DNA of 14,543 nucleotides from Clostridia bacterium (GCA_900767015.1 CAAFXQ010000139.1:1-14543); one strand, 5' to 3'; shown: positions 1 to 7,614, counted from the stretch's first letter. Program-made: numbers and translations. Notes: generated by a model from the letters alone, not told the origin.

Positions 1-1
1 G

Positions 2-706
2 CACAGACTTCTTTGCTATGCAAGACTCGGCAAGGGAGACAAGTGCGACACCATCATTGAGCAGATTTTGAAAACCACCATCTTAAAGAATCTTTTCGGT
101 ACCCATCCGCCGTTTCAGATCGACGGAAACTTCGGTTTTACTGCCGGTGTGGCGCAGATGCTTCTTCAAAGTCATGAAGACGTAATCAGAATTTTGCCCG
201 CCTTGCCGTCAAGCTGGAAAAACGGTGCGGTTAAGGGGCTTCTTGCCGAGGGCGGATTTGAAGTGGACGTCGAATGGAAGGACGGCAGACTGAAAGAGGG
301 CCTGATTACGCCGAAATATGATGCGGACTGCAAGCTTTATGTCGACGGAAAAATCCTGATTGTTACGGAACTGACCGTACTTGAAGCACAAATTGAGTAC
401 ATAGACGCTTCGGTGACCGTCAACGCCAAGAATACGGCTGAATTTGTAAGTCTGATAAAAGATAAGGCAGTGATTTTCAAGGCGAAAGACGGAACCGAGC
501 TTGAACCGGTATTTGGTGACGATTCGGTAATCTACAAAGCGAAAGACGGAACCGAATTTGACCTTGTCATGAAGCACGATTATGTCTTTTCGAAGTGTGA
601 CTGCGCCGTTTTCAGAGCGAAAAGCGGAACGGAAACGGAAACCGATTTTTCTGACGGTGTTACAAGCTTTAAAGCTAAAAAAGGCAAGTGTTATAAGTTT
701 ACATAA
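2..706 (+). CDS. GH95 alpha-L-fucosidase-like protein, C-terminal fragment
   Basis: The reading frame is open from base 2, so the gene begins before the window and about 234 C-terminal residues are visible. The stretch HPPFQIDGNFGFTAGVAQML followed by ILPALPSSWKNGAVKGLLAEGGFEV is the typical end of the catalytic barrel and the start of the C-terminal beta domain in glycoside hydrolase family 95. Characterised GH95 enzymes are inverting alpha-1,2-L-fucosidases (some act on alpha-L-galactosides) on host mucin or milk glycans or on plant xyloglucan. The catalytic residues are outside the window, so activity and secretion cannot be judged. The family normally ends shortly after the beta domain; here the last 75 or so residues consist of repeated F/Y-K/R-A-K-x-G units (separate entry). 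A terminator follows nine bases after the stop. The family call is firm; the substrate is not determined. Confidence 0.85.
   Translation, partial: HRLLCYARLGKGDKCDTIIEQILKTTILKNLFGTHPPFQIDGNFGFTAGVAQMLLQSHEDVIRILPALPSSWKNGAVKGLLAEGGFEVDVEWKDGRLKEGLITPKYDADCKLYVDGKILIVTELTVLEAQIEYIDASVTVNAKNTAEFVSLIKDKAVIFKAKDGTELEPVFGDDSVIYKAKDGTEFDLVMKHDYVFSKCDCAVFRAKSGTETETDFSDGVTSFKAKKGKCYKFT
476..703 (+). repeat. Degenerate intragenic repeats encoding (F/Y)(K/R)AK-x-G units
   Basis: Four copies of a short coding unit start at 476 (FKAKDGTEL), 533 (YKAKDGTEF), 611 (FRAKSGTET) and 668 (FKAKKGKCY). The spacings are 57, 78 and 57 bp, all multiples of three, so the frame is kept. The first two copies are nearly identical in DNA as well (GCGAAAGACGGAACCGA in both), which points to recent duplication. 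Each unit is preceded by an acidic or hydrophobic stretch (DKAVI, DDSVI, CDCAV, DGVTS), as expected of repeated beta strands. The last copy resembles the ordinary end of the GH95 beta domain, so the other three look like expansions of that terminal strand. Confidence 0.75.
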
Positions 707-714
707 TAAAAAAC

Positions 715-749
715 AGGGCTGTTCGTTCTTTTCGGAGCAGCCCTTTTTA
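715..749 (+). terminator. Intrinsic terminator of the GH95 gene
   Basis: AGGGCTG at 715-721 pairs with CAGCCCT at 738-744, with a 16-base loop, followed by a run of five T. It sits nine bases after the GH95 stop and separates that gene from the next promoter. Confidence 0.85.
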
Positions 750-775
750 TACGGATGAGAATCTTTCGGATTTAT

Positions 776-804
776 TTGATTTTTGAAAAGTATTGTGGTA
801 TTAT
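776..804 (+). promoter_or_regulatory. Sigma-A promoter for the DUF1934-argS pair
   Basis: The -35 box is TTGATT (776-781) and the -10 box TATTAT (799-804), with exactly 17 bases between. TGG directly before the -10 gives an extended -10 element. The predicted start near 811 leaves a 5' leader of about 34 bases before the TTG start at 845. Confidence 0.65.
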
Positions 805-844
805 ATTTAAGATTAGAATCAGTAAAAAATAAGGAGCTTATAAG

Positions 845-1270
845 TTGAAAGAAGATTATATCCTGACTCTTGTTTCCCGCCAGAATATCGAGGGGGAAAA
901 AGAGGAAATTGAAATGACGGCTCTTGCCGATTTTGCGGGAAGCGAGGACGATTATACGATCCGCTATACCGACGAAGAAGGCGATCTTGCCGGCTGTGTT
1001 ACGACGCTTCACGTTGAAAACGGAAACCGCATTACGATGAGCCGTGAGGGCGATTACGCCTCCCATATGATTATCGAAAAAAACGTCCGCCATGTTTCGC
1101 AGAATGTTACCCCGTACGGAATGCTTGCGTTCGGCATATCCGCTCTTGAGGTCGATTCAAAAGTCAAGAACGGAAACGGAACACTGAAATTCAGGTATTC
1201 AACCGATGTTGATATGCATCCGCTCGGCGAAATCGAATTCAATATCACGCTTCGCCAAAGAAACAGCTGA
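845..1270 (+). CDS. DUF1934 domain protein, YwiB-like
   Basis: This 141-residue protein matches the length and layout of the DUF1934/YwiB family, small beta-barrel proteins of calycin or lipocalin type with no established biochemical role. Recognisable stretches are the N-terminal LTLVSRQNIEGEKEEIEM, the central GDYASHMIIEK, and the C-terminal LKFRYSTDVDMHPLGEIEF. No signal peptide or membrane segment is seen, so it should be cytoplasmic. The TTG start is chosen because AAGGAG (831-836) lies eight bases upstream and no ATG at the N-terminus fits as well. Its stop is 13 bases before the argS start, and the argS ribosome binding site overlaps the stop codon, so the two are very likely co-transcribed. 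The same pair occurs in Bacillus (ywiB-argS), which suggests a role linked to translation, but none is proven. Confidence 0.88.
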   Translation: MKEDYILTLVSRQNIEGEKEEIEMTALADFAGSEDDYTIRYTDEEGDLAGCVTTLHVENGNRITMSREGDYASHMIIEKNVRHVSQNVTPYGMLAFGISALEVDSKVKNGNGTLKFRYSTDVDMHPLGEIEFNITLRQRNS

Positions 1271-1283
1271 AAGGAAACCGAAA

Positions 1284-3029
1284 ATGGAACTTACCGTAAA
1301 TCAAGCACAAAATCAGATTAAAACGCTTATTGAAGCCGCCGCTGACGCCGCAATCCGGAACAACAAGCTTCCGTCTGCCTCTTTGGCGGATTTTAAGGTC
1401 GAAGTACCCGCCGACAGAACGAACGGCGATTACTCGACGAACGCCGCTATGATCAACGCAAAAGCCTTCCGGCTCCCTCCCCGCAAAATCGCCGAGATCT
1501 TTGTGGAAGAGATGAAGCTTGAGGGAACCTATTTCCATAAAGCTGAATGTGCCGGTCCCGGCTTTATCAACTTTTTCCTTTCCGACCGTTTTTATGCCGA
1601 CGTGCTGCTTGATATCAAAAAGGCAGGCGACAGCTACGGAAGAAGCGACTTCGGCCAAAAAAAGAAAATCAACGTTGAATTTGTTTCCGCCAATCCCACG
1701 GGACCGATGCATATGGGCAACGCAAGAGGCGGCGCTTTAGGCGACTGTCTTGCCGCCGTGCTGGACTATGCCGGCTATGAGGTTCACCGTGAGTTTTATA
1801 TCAACGACGCCGGAAATCAGATCGAAAAATTCGGTCTGTCCCTTGATATCCGCTACCAACAGCTTTATAAGGGTGAGGAAAACGTACCGCTTCCCGAGGA
1901 CAGCTATCACGGCGCAGACATCATCGAAAGAGCCAAGGAGTTCGCCGGGCTTTACGGCGACAGCTACCTTGAAAAAAGCGAGGAAGAAAGACGCAAGGCA
2001 TTGGTTGACTTTGCGCTTCCGAAGAATATCGCCAATATGAAAGCCGCAATGGAAAAATACAGAATCGACTACGATACCTGGTTCAGCGAGCTGACGCTTC
2101 ATCAGGGCGGCGAAATCAAAGACGTGATTGACCTTCTGACTGAAAGAGGCTACACCTACGAAGCGGACGGCGCACTCTGGTATAAAAATAAGCAGGTGCA
2201 GACCGAAATGCTTCTTGCCGAGGGGAAAAGTCAGGAATATATCGACAAGCTTGAACTGAAAGATGACGTACTGATAAGAGCAAACAGAAATCCGACCTAT
2301 TTTGCGGCGGATATCGCCTATCATAGAAATAAGCTCGAAAAAAGAGGCTTTGACAAAGCGATTGACGTCTGGGGCGCCGATCATCACGGCCACGTTGCCC
2401 GAATGAAAGGTGCAATGAAAGCCATCGGAATCGACCCCGACAGACTGGACATTCTTCTGATGCAGTTTGTCCGTCTGATGCGTGACGGCGAGGTCGTCAA
2501 AATGAGCAAGAGAACGGGCAAGGCGATCACACTTGTGGATCTTCTTGACGAGGTGCCGATCGATGCGGTACGTTTCATGTTCAATATCAGAGAGCCCGGC
2601 TCCCTGATGGATTTCGATCTTGATCTTGCCGTTGAGGAAAGTGCGAAGAATCCCGTTTATTACTGCCAGTACGCCCACGCAAGAATTTGCAGCATTGTGG
2701 AAAAGCTGAAAAATGAGGGCAAGACCGTCCGTGACTGCAAGGAAGAGGAATTGGAGCTTCTGAAAGAAAAAGAGGAAAGAGAGCTGATACGCTACCTTTC
2801 GGCACTTCCGGAAGTCATTGTCAATGCGGCTAAGAATTACGACCCGGCAAAGGTCACGCATTACGCCGTTGAGCTTGCCACTCTTTTCCATAAGTTTTAC
2901 AATGCCTGCCGTGTCAATGTGGAAGACGAGCCGCTCATGCAGGCAAGACTTTGCCTTTGCCTTTGCGTAAGAGATACGATGAAGAGTATTCTGAATATGC
3001 TGAAGGTTGAGGCGCCGGAAAGAATGTAG
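1284..3029 (+). CDS. argS: Arginyl-tRNA synthetase
   Basis: This class I aminoacyl-tRNA synthetase charges tRNA-Arg with arginine using ATP in the cytoplasm. The protein has 581 residues, a usual length. The N-terminal Arg-tRNA synthetase domain (about 1-110, with the GDYSTNAAM stretch) is followed by the catalytic Rossmann fold. That fold carries the HIGH-type motif HMGN (143-146) in FVSANPTGPMHMGNARGG and the KMSK loop (406-409) in VVKMSKRTGKAITL. The C-terminal DALR anticodon-binding helices run from about 460 to the end. An upstream in-frame ATG at 1206 would add 26 residues inside the DUF1934 gene. The ATG at 1284 is preferred because GAAAGGAA (1269-1276) precedes it and the protein then begins as in homologues. 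No convincing terminator follows the stop. Confidence 0.97.
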   Translation: MELTVNQAQNQIKTLIEAAADAAIRNNKLPSASLADFKVEVPADRTNGDYSTNAAMINAKAFRLPPRKIAEIFVEEMKLEGTYFHKAECAGPGFINFFLSDRFYADVLLDIKKAGDSYGRSDFGQKKKINVEFVSANPTGPMHMGNARGGALGDCLAAVLDYAGYEVHREFYINDAGNQIEKFGLSLDIRYQQLYKGEENVPLPEDSYHGADIIERAKEFAGLYGDSYLEKSEEERRKALVDFALPKNIANMKAAMEKYRIDYDTWFSELTLHQGGEIKDVIDLLTERGYTYEADGALWYKNKQVQTEMLLAEGKSQEYIDKLELKDDVLIRANRNPTYFAADIAYHRNKLEKRGFDKAIDVWGADHHGHVARMKGAMKAIGIDPDRLDILLMQFVRLMRDGEVVKMSKRTGKAITLVDLLDEVPIDAVRFMFNIREPGSLMDFDLDLAVEESAKNPVYYCQYAHARICSIVEKLKNEGKTVRDCKEEELELLKEKEERELIRYLSALPEVIVNAAKNYDPAKVTHYAVELATLFHKFYNACRVNVEDEPLMQARLCLCLCVRDTMKSILNMLKVEAPERM

Positions 3030-3177
3030 GCAACCTCGGACTTTTTTCGAAAAAGCGTATTTTATTGAAACAATTTTTCCGGCTTGTTACGGTCATTAAG
3101 TATATTTTAGGTTTTTATGATAAAAATTGAAAAGGATAGAAAAAGAATCATTTCCGAATACGATTGGAGGGCTACCA

Positions 3178-3867
3178 GTGAACGCAGAAAAAATACTTGT
3201 TGTTGACGATGACCTTAATATTTGTGAGCTTTTGAGGCTTTATCTTGAAAAGGAAGGGTATACTGTCGTTATCGCAAACGACGGCGCTTCCGCTGTTACG
3301 ATGTTCCGGGACGAAAGCCCGTCACTTGTCCTGCTTGATATCATGCTTCCGAAGCTTGACGGATGGCAGGTTTGCCGTGAAATCCGTAAGTTTTCCGATA
3401 AGCCGATCATTATGCTTACCGCAAAGGGCGAGGTTTTCGACCGTGTTCTGGGTCTTGAACTCGGAGCGGACGACTATGTCGTAAAGCCGTTCGACACCAA
3501 AGAGGTAGTCGCAAGAATTAAGGCGGTGCTCCGCCGTACGGCCGCCAATGCCGCAGAAGAGGTTAAGGAAGTGCATTATGACAAGCTTTCGATTAACCTT
3601 ACCAACTATGAATTAAAGGTAAACGGTGTTCAGATTGATACACCGCCGAAAGAGATGGAACTGATTTTCCATCTTGCTAAAAATCCGAACCGGGTATTTA
3701 CCCGTGACCAGCTTCTTGACGAGGTCTGGGGCTTCGACTATTACGGCGACTCAAGAACCGTTGACGTTCACGTAAAAAGACTTCGTGAAAAGCTTGAGGG
3801 TGTGTCCGATAAATGGGAGCTTCGTACTGTCTGGGGCGTCGGATATAAGTTTGAAACCAAGGATTGA
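3178..3867 (+). CDS. OmpR/PhoB-family response regulator
   Basis: This is a two-component transcription factor of 229 residues. The receiver domain (about 4-118) has the acidic pocket D10-D12 in ILVVDDD, the phospho-acceptor D54 in LLDIMLP, T81 in IIMLTA and K103 in VVKPF. The C-terminal winged-helix DNA-binding domain (about 130-227) shows PPKEMELIFHLAKNPNRVFTR and the recognition-helix region GDSRTVDVHVKRLREKL, typical of OmpR/PhoB relatives such as WalR and PhoP. The GTG start is chosen because GGAGG (3166-3170) lies seven bases upstream and the protein then starts directly before the first receiver strand. A longer TTG start at 3127 lacks a ribosome binding site. The cognate kinase lies 138 bases downstream and an HtrA-like protease follows, so control of envelope stress genes is the likely role. 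Confidence 0.95.
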   Translation: MNAEKILVVDDDLNICELLRLYLEKEGYTVVIANDGASAVTMFRDESPSLVLLDIMLPKLDGWQVCREIRKFSDKPIIMLTAKGEVFDRVLGLELGADDYVVKPFDTKEVVARIKAVLRRTAANAAEEVKEVHYDKLSINLTNYELKVNGVQIDTPPKEMELIFHLAKNPNRVFTRDQLLDEVWGFDYYGDSRTVDVHVKRLREKLEGVSDKWELRTVWGVGYKFETKD

Positions 3868-3903
3868 TTCTTTTATTGAAATGACGAATCAAGCCACGGC
3901 AGG

Positions 3904-3940
3904 AAAGAGGCTGTTGCAGTAGTGACCGCCTCTTTGTTTC
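3904..3940 (+). terminator. Hairpin between regulator and kinase genes, candidate attenuator
   Basis: AAAGAGGC (3904-3911) pairs perfectly with GCCTCTTT (3928-3935) around a 16-base loop, followed by the T-rich GTTTC. The form is that of a weak intrinsic terminator. It lies between two genes expected to be co-expressed, so it may reduce kinase transcription relative to the regulator or protect the 3' end of the regulator mRNA. Confidence 0.5.
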
Positions 3941-4005
3941 TGTTATGTGCCGTTTTATAAAAATATGAGAGGAGAGCAGAATTCGGCAACGGTCTGCGAG
4001 GAGAA

Positions 4006-5493
4006 ATGAAAAAGCAAAAGCAAAAGCCAAAAAAACTGACGATAAAAAAGAAGCAAAACAGCATATTTAAGCGATATTTTATTTTTACGGTTCTGATCGT
4101 GCTTGCGTGTATCGTGATTCTCGGCTCTGTCATGATTGTATTTATTGCCGCTCAGTGGTGGAACGAAAAGACCGAAACGCTTACGAGAAATGCGCAGGAT
4201 ATTGTCAGGATTATATCTGAACTTGAAAAAAGAGACGATATGGACAAAGAAACCTCTTATGAGCTTTTGAGTAACACCCTTCTCATCACGTCGAAAGCGA
4301 CCATGTCGGATTATTTTATTGTCGACACAAAGGGAAATGTCTGTGTGTGCAAGGAGATGGATGAGTATAGTAAGATCTCCGAGTGCACGGAACACGGCAA
4401 TATGGTGATTCCCGAACAGTATATGACAAGAGCGCTGAAAAACGGTTTTGCCGATTATGCGACCGATGATGTTTTCGGACTCGGGAAATTTGTTGTTGCC
4501 GTTCCGGTAGAAATCGGCGATGAAACCAATGCGGTTGTGTTCGCCGTTGAAGACGCAATTACGGGTCTGTTGCCGTATGTACTGAATATTCTTCTCGTAT
4601 TCTCGCTGACGATGCTGGTACTTTCCGTACTGTGTTTTATCATCATCTATATCTTCTCAAAGGGATTGACAGACCCGCTTTATGAAATGCAGGAGGTAAC
4701 AAGGCATTTTGCCAAGGGCGAATTTGACCACAAGGCAAATGAAAACTACCGCCGGGGATATCTGAGCGATTTTGCAAAATCACTGAATAAAATGGCGGAC
4801 GAGCTTGCAGCCGACGAGGAGGCGCAAAGAAGCTTTGTTGCGAACGTCTCTCATGAACTGAAAACCCCGATGACGACAATCGGCGGCTTTATTGACGGAA
4901 TTCTTGACGGAACGATTCCGCCCGAACAGCAGAAAAAATATCTGATGATTGTGTCGAACGAAATACGGCGGCTTTCAAGAACCGTTGTGTCGATGCTGAA
5001 TCTTTCGAAGATCGAGGCGGGAGAGGTCAGCCTTGCTCCCGTAAAGTACGATATCGGAAAACAGATTTTTGATACGCTTCTTTCGTTTGAAAAGCAAATA
5101 AATGACAAGAATATTACTGTTGAAGGTTTTGAAGATATGGGCAGCGTCACCGTAAACGCCGATAAGGATCTTCTTCAGCAGGTCGTCTATAACCTGTTCG
5201 ATAATGCGGTGAAGTTCACACCGGAAAACGGCGTGATCAGCGTCAAGGCCAAAAACGAAGAGGGCAAGACGGTCGTCAGCATCAAAAACACCGGAACCGG
5301 CGTTTCGGACGAGGAAATCTCAAGAATTTTCGAACGGTTTTATAAGGTTGATAAGTCAAGAAGCTATGACGTCAAGGGCGTCGGTCTCGGCTTGTATATT
5401 GTCAAAACGATTATCAATATGCACGACGGAGAAATTACGGCACGAAGCGAAAACGGAAAATTCATTGAATTTTGCTTTGAAATACCGGATTAA
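4006..5493 (+). CDS. Membrane sensor histidine kinase
   Basis: This 495-residue kinase is the presumed partner of the upstream response regulator. A very basic N-terminus (1-23) precedes the first membrane segment (about 24-49). An extracytoplasmic sensor region follows (about 50-188), containing cysteines C113, C115 and C127. The second membrane segment is about 191-216. HAMP covers roughly 217-268, then HisKA with the H-box FVANVSHELKTPMTTI (phospho-acceptor H283). The HATPase domain has the N-box NLFDNAVKF (N396 and N400), the F-box region IFERFYKVDKSRS and the G-box GVGLGL (458-462). All catalytic motifs are intact. The ATG overlaps a tiny upstream reading frame in an ATGA arrangement, and GAGGAG ends only two bases before it, an unusually tight spacing. 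No other in-frame ATG is available back to the stop at 3958. The signal sensed is unknown. Confidence 0.95.
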   Translation: MKKQKQKPKKLTIKKKQNSIFKRYFIFTVLIVLACIVILGSVMIVFIAAQWWNEKTETLTRNAQDIVRIISELEKRDDMDKETSYELLSNTLLITSKATMSDYFIVDTKGNVCVCKEMDEYSKISECTEHGNMVIPEQYMTRALKNGFADYATDDVFGLGKFVVAVPVEIGDETNAVVFAVEDAITGLLPYVLNILLVFSLTMLVLSVLCFIIIYIFSKGLTDPLYEMQEVTRHFAKGEFDHKANENYRRGYLSDFAKSLNKMADELAADEEAQRSFVANVSHELKTPMTTIGGFIDGILDGTIPPEQQKKYLMIVSNEIRRLSRTVVSMLNLSKIEAGEVSLAPVKYDIGKQIFDTLLSFEKQINDKNITVEGFEDMGSVTVNADKDLLQQVVYNLFDNAVKFTPENGVISVKAKNEEGKTVVSIKNTGTGVSDEEISRIFERFYKVDKSRSYDVKGVGLGLYIVKTIINMHDGEITARSENGKFIEFCFEIPD

Positions 5494-5538
5494 AGTAAAC
5501 TTTAACTATTGTTTTAAGTTTAATTTAGCGAATAATTG
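5490..5538 (+). promoter_or_regulatory. Candidate promoter and operator upstream of the HtrA-like gene
   Basis: A perfect inverted repeat TTAAAGT-AA-ACTTTAA spans 5490-5505 and overlaps the kinase stop codon. Directly after it are a weak -35-like TTGTTT (5509-5514) and an AATAAT box (5531-5536) at 16 bases spacing. The layout suits a regulated promoter with an upstream binding site, possibly for the neighbouring response regulator. The -35 match is poor, which itself is common at activator-dependent promoters. Confidence 0.4.
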
Positions 5539-5593
5539 TAAATTAGTTTCAACGTAAAAAACAAACGAAATTCCCAGGAAAGGGGTAGTTTAT

Positions 5594-7444
5594 ATGTCAG
5601 AAAATTTCGATAACAACAGCGGCTTCAACGACAGCACAACACAGCCGGAAACCGAAAACGAGTATTCCTCGTTCCCGAAAGATGACAACACCGAGGCCGA
5701 AAATAACAGTCAGAGTCCTTCAACTGATTTCTCTTCGGGCGAATATCATTTTGCGCATCCGCAATACGCAAATGAGGACAGCGACGCTAAGGCATCGTTC
5801 TCCGAGCCCTCCGATGCCGATCAACCGGAAAATTCCGAACCGGTAAAGCCTTCGTATGATAACGGCTCGGCTCAGACAAGCTTTAACGGCGCCAATTCTT
5901 ATTCGCCGTATGCACAGAATAATACGGGTGCCGCAAGCAACAGCAATCCGAACCAAAACACCGGCGCTTCGGGTTACACGCCGTACAATTGGAACAACAA
6001 CCGGAATCAGAGAACCAATCCGAACACCGGCTATAATAACTACAACGGCTATACCGGACAGCCGAATAACGGGTATTATAACAATTCCGCACAGCGTCCG
6101 AACAATCCGTATCAGCAGCCGGTCGGATTTAACAACAACGCCCGGCAGGTACCGCCGAAAAAGGGAAAGGGCGGAAAGATCGCAGCCCTTATTGTTGTCA
6201 TTTCCGTTGTTGTTATTGCTGCTGTCTGCGTCATCATCGGCGTTGCTTCCCGTCCGAATACCGCAGGTGGTCAGCAGTCCACTACGGCGCCCGCCGTTAC
6301 GGAAAATGCGGGCGGAAATCAGAATGCCGCTTCAAACACGGCAACGATTGCAACGACAAATGCGGCAAGCGCCGTTCAGCTTTCTGCGGTTGATGTCGCC
6401 GAAAAGGTCAGAAAAAGCGTTGTCGGCGTCATGACATATCAGAACGGACAGCTTTCCGGCGAAGGCTCCGGCGTTGTTATGGGGCTTGATTCAACCGGAG
6501 AATACACCTATATCATTACCTGTGCTCACGTTATCAACGAAAAGAATGTCACCTACGGTATTCAGACGCTCGACGATAAAAAATATACCGCTGAGCTTGT
6601 TGCCACGGATACAAGAACGGATATCGGCGTCCTGAAGGTCAAGGCAACCGATCTTTCACCGGCTGAATTCGGCGATTCAACGACTCTTAAGGTCGGCGAA
6701 ACCGTCTATGCAATCGGTAATCCCGGCGGCTCGGAATATTTCGGCTCGATGACGGACGGAATCGTTTCCGCCATTGACCGTTCGGTCAGCTCAACGTATA
6801 ACATCACCTGCATTCAGCATAATGCGGCTATCAACCCGGGCAATTCGGGCGGCGCACTTGTCAATTCCGCAGGTCAGGTAATCGGCATCAATTCTTCGAA
6901 GATTGCCGCTACCGATTATGAAGGCATGGGCTTTGCCATTCCGATGGCAACCGTATCGGCCGTTGTTGATGATCTGATTAAATATCAGTATGTTCCCAAC
7001 AGACCGAAGCTCGGAATCGAGTACACTTCCGTTGACAGATATCAGCTTTACAGCATGGTCGTTGCGATGAAGGATCTTCCCGCCGGTTCCTTGGTTATTG
7101 CCGGTATTTCGAAGGACAGCTCCCTTGCTAAAACCGATGCGCAGGTCGGCGATATGATCATCGGTGTTAACGGAACGCCGATGGACTCCTCCGATGTACT
7201 GCTCGATCTGATTGATACGGGCGCTGTCGGCGATACGCTTACCCTGAATCTTTGCCGGGTAGACAACAGAACGTATAAAATCACAAAGTTCGATGTCACG
7301 ATCACGCTGGTTGAGGATAAGGGCGACACAACGACGCAGGAGGAGACAACCCAATCGTCCGGTAATTACGATTACGGCGGAGCCGGAAGCTTTGAAGATT
7401 TCTTCAACGATTACTTCGGCGGTTTCGGCGGCTTTGGCAATTAA
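5594..7444 (+). CDS. htrA: Membrane-anchored HtrA/DegP-like trypsin-family serine protease with PDZ domain
   Basis: This 616-residue protein belongs to the S1C (HtrA/DegP) family that degrades misfolded envelope proteins. Residues 1-195 are a low-complexity, probably disordered cytoplasmic region rich in Asn, Ser, Gln, Tyr and Pro. A basic PPKKGKGGK stretch precedes the single membrane segment (about 196-220). A Thr/Ala/Asn-rich linker reaches about 255. The protease domain carries the triad H312 (TCAHV), D343 (TDIGVLKV) and S418 (NPGNSGGAL). One PDZ domain spans about 472-575, containing GDMIIGVNGTPMDS. The C-terminal tail (576-616) is Thr/Gln-rich and ends in Gly/Phe-rich GGFGGFGN. AAAGGGG (5579-5585) lies eight bases before the ATG. 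The catalytic part should face outside the cell. Its position after a two-component system recalls CssRS-htrA and WalRK-htrA arrangements. The family call is firm; the symbol is a family name. Confidence 0.93.
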   Translation: MSENFDNNSGFNDSTTQPETENEYSSFPKDDNTEAENNSQSPSTDFSSGEYHFAHPQYANEDSDAKASFSEPSDADQPENSEPVKPSYDNGSAQTSFNGANSYSPYAQNNTGAASNSNPNQNTGASGYTPYNWNNNRNQRTNPNTGYNNYNGYTGQPNNGYYNNSAQRPNNPYQQPVGFNNNARQVPPKKGKGGKIAALIVVISVVVIAAVCVIIGVASRPNTAGGQQSTTAPAVTENAGGNQNAASNTATIATTNAASAVQLSAVDVAEKVRKSVVGVMTYQNGQLSGEGSGVVMGLDSTGEYTYIITCAHVINEKNVTYGIQTLDDKKYTAELVATDTRTDIGVLKVKATDLSPAEFGDSTTLKVGETVYAIGNPGGSEYFGSMTDGIVSAIDRSVSSTYNITCIQHNAAINPGNSGGALVNSAGQVIGINSSKIAATDYEGMGFAIPMATVSAVVDDLIKYQYVPNRPKLGIEYTSVDRYQLYSMVVAMKDLPAGSLVIAGISKDSSLAKTDAQVGDMIIGVNGTPMDSSDVLLDLIDTGAVGDTLTLNLCRVDNRTYKITKFDVTITLVEDKGDTTTQEETTQSSGNYDYGGAGSFEDFFNDYFGGFGGFGN

Positions 7445-7464
7445 ACAAATCAGAAAACCGTTTG

Positions 7465-7500
7465 CCGTTCAGCTTCTTGATGAGGCTGAACGGTTTTTTA
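7465..7500 (+). terminator. Intrinsic terminator of the HtrA-like gene
   Basis: CCGTTCAGC (7465-7473) pairs perfectly with GCTGAACGG (7485-7493) around an 11-base loop, followed by six T. It lies about 20 bases after the stop codon. Confidence 0.92.
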
Positions 7501-7565
7501 GTTTCCTATGATGCATAGAACCTGCATCGGCTAAAAGAGTTTTGCGTAATTTGTCGCCTCAGATA

Positions 7566-7594
7566 TTGTAAGAAAATGTCAACTGTGCTAAAAT
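7566..7594 (+). promoter_or_regulatory. Sigma-A promoter of the EamA transporter gene
   Basis: TTGTAA (7566-7571) and TAAAAT (7589-7594) are separated by 17 bases. TGC precedes the -10 box, giving an extended -10. The predicted start near 7601 leaves a very short leader that includes the ribosome binding site. Confidence 0.65.
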
Positions 7595-7614
7595 AAGCGA
7601 AGAGGTGATGTGAA

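Noticed and set aside
209..1093. Long minus-strand open frame (294 codons) across the GH95 end and the DUF1934 start
   Set aside because: It crosses a terminator and a promoter, has no ribosome binding site, and its translation resembles no protein family; it is the shadow of the two plus-strand genes.
1737..2891. Minus-strand open frame of 384 codons inside argS
   Set aside because: Complete overlap with the clearly recognised argS; the open frame follows from argS codon usage.
3028..3037. AGGCAACCTC after argS, also found at 14387-14396 next to the MITE-like element
   Set aside because: A ten-base match is expected by chance many times in a window of this size, and no further similarity surrounds it at 3028.
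3041..3055. Palindrome CTTTTTTCGAAAAAG after argS as a terminator
   Set aside because: Only A/T pairs around a TTCGAA centre and no usable loop or GC stem; too weak to call.
3084..3106. WalR-type TGTTAC direct-repeat site before the response regulator
   Set aside because: Only one half-site fits TGTWAH; the second half-site five bases on does not, so the match is not meaningful. No good -35/-10 pair could be set here either.
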